Source of the DNA: Betaproteobacteria bacterium SG8_40
GTDB taxonomy: Bacteria > Pseudomonadota > Gammaproteobacteria > Burkholderiales > Eutrophovitaceae
Direction: 5' to 3'
DNA length: 8,430 nt
Assembly: GCA_001304425.1 (NCBI GenBank)
Contig: LJTS01000109.1
Coordinates: forward strand, 1-8,430
Shown here: positions 6,352 to 8,430 of the stretch, one piece after another
Layout of the letters: each line of letters opens with the position of its first letter
Numbering within the stretch: position 1 is the stretch's first letter
Program-made: the position numbers and the translations under genes
The notes under the pieces: model-generated
Told to the model about the DNA's origin: nothing
Database searches by the model: none
Seen by the model: the letters and a program-made list of their open reading frames with translations, nothing else

Positions 6352-7506
6352 ATGACCGACACCATCTACACAACACCTGAACACGAAGCGCTGCGCGAGC
6401 AGGTGGCGCGTTTTCTCGAGCGCGAAGTCGAACCGTTTGGCGAGCAGTGGGAAGAAGACGGATTTACGCCTCGAGAGGTGTTGCGCAAGATGGGCGCACT
6501 CGGCTGGCTCGGCATGACATATCCGTCGGACTATGGCGGGGCCGAAGCGGACCTGATGACCTCGGTGGTGTTCCAGGAAGCCCTGTCGTTGTCGACCTTC
6601 GGCGGGTTCATTGTCACGGTGCTGGTGCACACCGACATGGCCTCGCCGCACCTGGTCAACGCGGGAACAAAAGCGCAACTTGAAAAATACCTGCCGCGCA
6701 TCATTGCCGGCGAGGCGATCACCGCGGTGGCGATCACCGAACCGGACGCCGGGTCGGATGTCGCTGGCATCCGCACCCGCGCCCGCCGCGACGGCAACGA
6801 ATGGGTGATCGACGGCAGCAAGATGTTCATCACCAATGGCGTTCATGCCGATGTGTATTTCGTTGCCGCGAAAACCGATCCCGATGCCAAGGGCTCACGG
6901 GGCATTTCCATCTTCATCGTCGAAAAAGGCACGCCGGGTTTTCGTGTTGGCCGCGCCCTGAAGAAGCAGGGGTGGAACTCGTCCGATACCGCCGAGTTGA
7001 TATTCGACGGCTGTCGCGTCCCCGCGGACAACCTGTTGGGCGAGGAGAACGGCGGTTTTTATGCCGTGATGAAGAATTTCCAGACCGAGCGCATTGCGCT
7101 TGGCGCGATGGCGATCGGCCATGCCCGCACGGCGCTGCGGCTGACCGCCGACTGGGTCAAGCAAAGAAAGGCGTTCGGCGGCGTGCTGTTCGACAAGCAG
7201 GCGATCCGCCAGCGTCTGGCGATGCTGGATTCGAAAACCCGGGCGGCGCGGGCGTTCCTGTACCACTGCGCGTGGCTGGCGGCACAGCAGCGCGACTGTG
7301 TGCGGGAAGTTTCGATGCTCAAGGCGCTGACCGGAGAACTCGTGAACGAAGTGACGTATTCCTGCCAGCAGTTTCATGGCGGCATGGGCTACATGCGCGA
7401 AACCCCGATCGAGAGGCTGGTGAGGGATGCGCGCGTGCTCGCGATCGGAGGCGGTGCGACGGAAGTCATGCTGGAAGAGGTCGCGAAGCGCTTTTATTTC
7501 GACTGA
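6352..7506 (+). CDS. Acyl-CoA dehydrogenase, long-chain/citronellyl-CoA dehydrogenase-like
   Basis: This is a 384-residue FAD-dependent acyl-CoA dehydrogenase that would introduce the alpha-beta double bond and pass electrons to ETF. It shows AITEPDAGSDVAG (127-139, acyl-CoA dehydrogenase signature 1), GSKMFITNG (155-163), SSDTAELIFDGCRVP (210-224) and QQFHGGMGYMRE (339-350). The usual C-terminal catalytic Glu motif (YEGT) reads IGGGA at 365-369, with Gly at the Glu position. E247 in FQTERIALG sits where isovaleryl-CoA and long-chain dehydrogenases keep their catalytic base. Compared with remembered LiuA it is clearly divergent; IGGGxxEVML and the HTDM element near residue 93 recall AtuD-like proteins. 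ATG 6352 is chosen because it gives the normal N-terminus 13 nt after the upstream stop; the frame extends to 6295 but only inside the upstream gene. Class is certain; substrate is not. Confidence 0.93.
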   Translation: MTDTIYTTPEHEALREQVARFLEREVEPFGEQWEEDGFTPREVLRKMGALGWLGMTYPSDYGGAEADLMTSVVFQEALSLSTFGGFIVTVLVHTDMASPHLVNAGTKAQLEKYLPRIIAGEAITAVAITEPDAGSDVAGIRTRARRDGNEWVIDGSKMFITNGVHADVYFVAAKTDPDAKGSRGISIFIVEKGTPGFRVGRALKKQGWNSSDTAELIFDGCRVPADNLLGEENGGFYAVMKNFQTERIALGAMAIGHARTALRLTADWVKQRKAFGGVLFDKQAIRQRLAMLDSKTRAARAFLYHCAWLAAQQRDCVREVSMLKALTGELVNEVTYSCQQFHGGMGYMRETPIERLVRDARVLAIGGGATEVMLEEVAKRFYFD

Positions 7507-7525
7507 AGCGAATGCGGAAGACTCA

Positions 7526-8320
7526 ATGACCCATTATCAAACCCTGGAAATTGAAAGCCATCGTGACGTTGCCGTTGTCTGGATGAACCGGCCGGACATT
7601 CGCAATGCTTTCAACGAAACCATGATCGCGGAACTGTCGGCGGCATTCAAGGCCCTTGAAGCCGACGACAAGGTGAAGGCCGTCGTGCTGGCCGGACGCG
7701 GTCCGTCTTTCTGCGCCGGCGCGGACCTGAACTGGATGAAGAAAATGGCCGGTTACAGCACCGAGCAGAATTACGGGGACGCGCTTGGTCTGGCGAGCAT
7801 GCTGCACACGCTGTATTGCCTGAGCAAACCGACCATCGCGCGGGTACACGGGCATGCGTTCGCCGGCGGCATGGGCCTGGTGTCTGCGTGCGACATCGTC
7901 GTGGCGTCGTTCGAGGCGGAGTTCTGTCTGTCCGAAGTCAGGATCGGACTGATCCCCGCGACCATTGGCCCCTACGTCGTGGCTGCGATGGGTGCGCGCG
8001 CCTCGCATCGCTACATGCTCACCGGCGAGCGCTTCACTGCAGCCGAAGCCTACCGCCTTGGCCTCGCCCACGAGATCACGCCGCCGGAGAAGCTCGACGA
8101 GAAGATCGACGAAATTCTGATTCATCTTGTCACCGGCGGCAGCGCTGCGCATGCGGGTACCAAGTCGCTGATTGACCTGATTACGCGCTCACCGCTGGAT
8201 CAGGCGCTGATAGAGGAGACCGCGAAGCGGATCGCGGCGGTACGCGCCTCCGAAGAAGGAAAGGAAGGCATCCAGTCGTTCCTCGAAAAACGCAAACCGA
8301 AGTGGGTGCCGGGAGACTAG
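7526..8320 (+). CDS. Enoyl-CoA hydratase, methylglutaconyl-CoA hydratase-like (LiuC/AtuE type)
   Basis: This is a 264-residue crotonase-fold protein. It would add water to 3-methylglutaconyl-CoA (giving HMG-CoA) or, in a terpene route, to isohexenylglutaconyl-CoA. It has NRPDIRNAFN (21-30), the first oxyanion segment SFCAGADLNWM (61-71), the second AFAGGMGLVSACD (111-123) and the LSEVRIGLIPATIGPYV block (135-151). E137 aligns with the catalytic E164 of rat enoyl-CoA hydratase, while the E144 position is occupied by the Gly/Leu of GGMGLV, as in LiuC-type enzymes. CAGADLNWM and SEVRIGLIPATI are strongly reminiscent of LiuC. ATG 7526 has GGAAG at 7516-7520 with 5-nt spacing; an extension to 7427 would lie in the dehydrogenase gene and is rejected. 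It is 19 nt downstream of the dehydrogenase. The hydratase class is secure; the exact substrate follows that of the carboxylase. Confidence 0.92.
   Translation: MTHYQTLEIESHRDVAVVWMNRPDIRNAFNETMIAELSAAFKALEADDKVKAVVLAGRGPSFCAGADLNWMKKMAGYSTEQNYGDALGLASMLHTLYCLSKPTIARVHGHAFAGGMGLVSACDIVVASFEAEFCLSEVRIGLIPATIGPYVVAAMGARASHRYMLTGERFTAAEAYRLGLAHEITPPEKLDEKIDEILIHLVTGGSAAHAGTKSLIDLITRSPLDQALIEETAKRIAAVRASEEGKEGIQSFLEKRKPKWVPGD
8311..8315 (+). promoter_or_regulatory. Shine-Dalgarno supporting a TTG start at 8322
   Basis: GGGAG lies within the last codons of the hydratase gene and ends 6 nt before TTG 8322. This spacing supports TTG as the start of the next gene. GTG 8337, in the same frame, is an alternative but has no comparable upstream motif. 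Confidence 0.5.
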
Positions 8321-8321
8321 C

Positions 8322-8430
8322 TTGACGCAACTTACAGTGCTCGATCGACAGAAAACCAAGCTCGTCGTGTTGTTCAGCGCACTCGGCCTGGCGGGATTCT
8401 TGTTAAACCTGCTCGCCGGTGTCGGCCTCT
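8322..8430 (+). CDS. Putative membrane protein, N-terminal 36 codons only
   Basis: The frame is open from TTG 8322 to the window edge. Residues 8-13 are DRQKTK, a short charged stretch, followed by about 23 hydrophobic residues (LVVLFSALGLAGFLLNLLAG and on), which reads as an N-terminal transmembrane helix with its N-terminus in the cytoplasm. The start lies 1 nt after the hydratase stop, so it is probably cotranslated with it. I do not recognise the family. A membrane-anchored sensor or signalling protein is possible from the style of the helix, but a transporter is equally possible. An overlapping frame is also open here, but it is Arg-rich and lacks the membrane signature. Confidence 0.5.
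   Translation, partial: MTQLTVLDRQKTKLVVLFSALGLAGFLLNLLAGVGL

Noticed and set aside
4764..6365. A 533-codon open frame on the minus strand opposite the carboxylase beta subunit
   Set aside because: Its translation is rich in Arg, His and Ala with no recognisable domain. It mirrors a GC-rich conserved gene whose + strand product is unmistakable.

Overview
The window is a GC-rich stretch of a bacterial chromosome with all recognisable genes on the + strand, closely packed. The genes point to a proteobacterium, most likely a betaproteobacterium: a canonical AceK is followed by acyl-CoA catabolism genes. That lineage call is inference from gene content and protein style; no rRNA or other marker is present.

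Layout. Bases 1-1314 hold the C-terminal three quarters of aceK (isocitrate dehydrogenase kinase/phosphatase), cut at the window edge. After 32 nt comes a thiolase (1347-2531), then a beta-hydroxyacid dehydrogenase of the 3-hydroxyisobutyrate dehydrogenase superfamily (GTG start, 2590-3501). A 185-nt gap with no recognisable gene separates these from a second, tighter block. That block contains a DsbA-fold protein of the 2-hydroxychromene-2-carboxylate isomerase family (3687-4289), a one-domain rhodanese (4300-4713), the carboxyltransferase (beta) subunit of a methylcrotonyl-CoA or geranyl-CoA type carboxylase (4731-6338), an acyl-CoA dehydrogenase (6352-7506) and a methylglutaconyl-CoA hydratase-like crotonase (7526-8320). 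The first 36 codons of a membrane protein begin at a probable TTG start (8322). Gaps inside the second block are 1-19 nt, so it is probably one transcript.

How the genes fit together. An acyl-CoA dehydrogenase, a biotin-dependent carboxylase beta subunit and a glutaconyl-CoA type hydratase are the central steps of leucine/isovalerate breakdown (liu) and of acyclic terpene breakdown (atu). In both routes a methyl-branched enoyl-CoA is carboxylated, hydrated and cleaved. The order beta subunit, dehydrogenase, hydratase matches atuC-atuD-atuE as I remember it, and the dehydrogenase looks more like the citronellyl-CoA/long-chain class than isovaleryl-CoA dehydrogenase. The hydratase and beta subunit also look very much like LiuC and LiuB, so the substrate is open. 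The thiolase could act on acetoacetyl-CoA or a beta-oxidation product, and AceK would steer the resulting acetyl-CoA toward the glyoxylate shunt. The biotin-carrying alpha subunit and the HMG-CoA lyase expected to complete either route are not in the window.

The least explained parts are the isomerase-like DsbA-fold gene, the rhodanese, and the dehydrogenase at 2590, whose substrate loop resembles sulfolactaldehyde reductase (YihU) rather than ordinary 3-hydroxyisobutyrate dehydrogenase. I see no mobile element, CRISPR array, RNA gene or convincing terminator.
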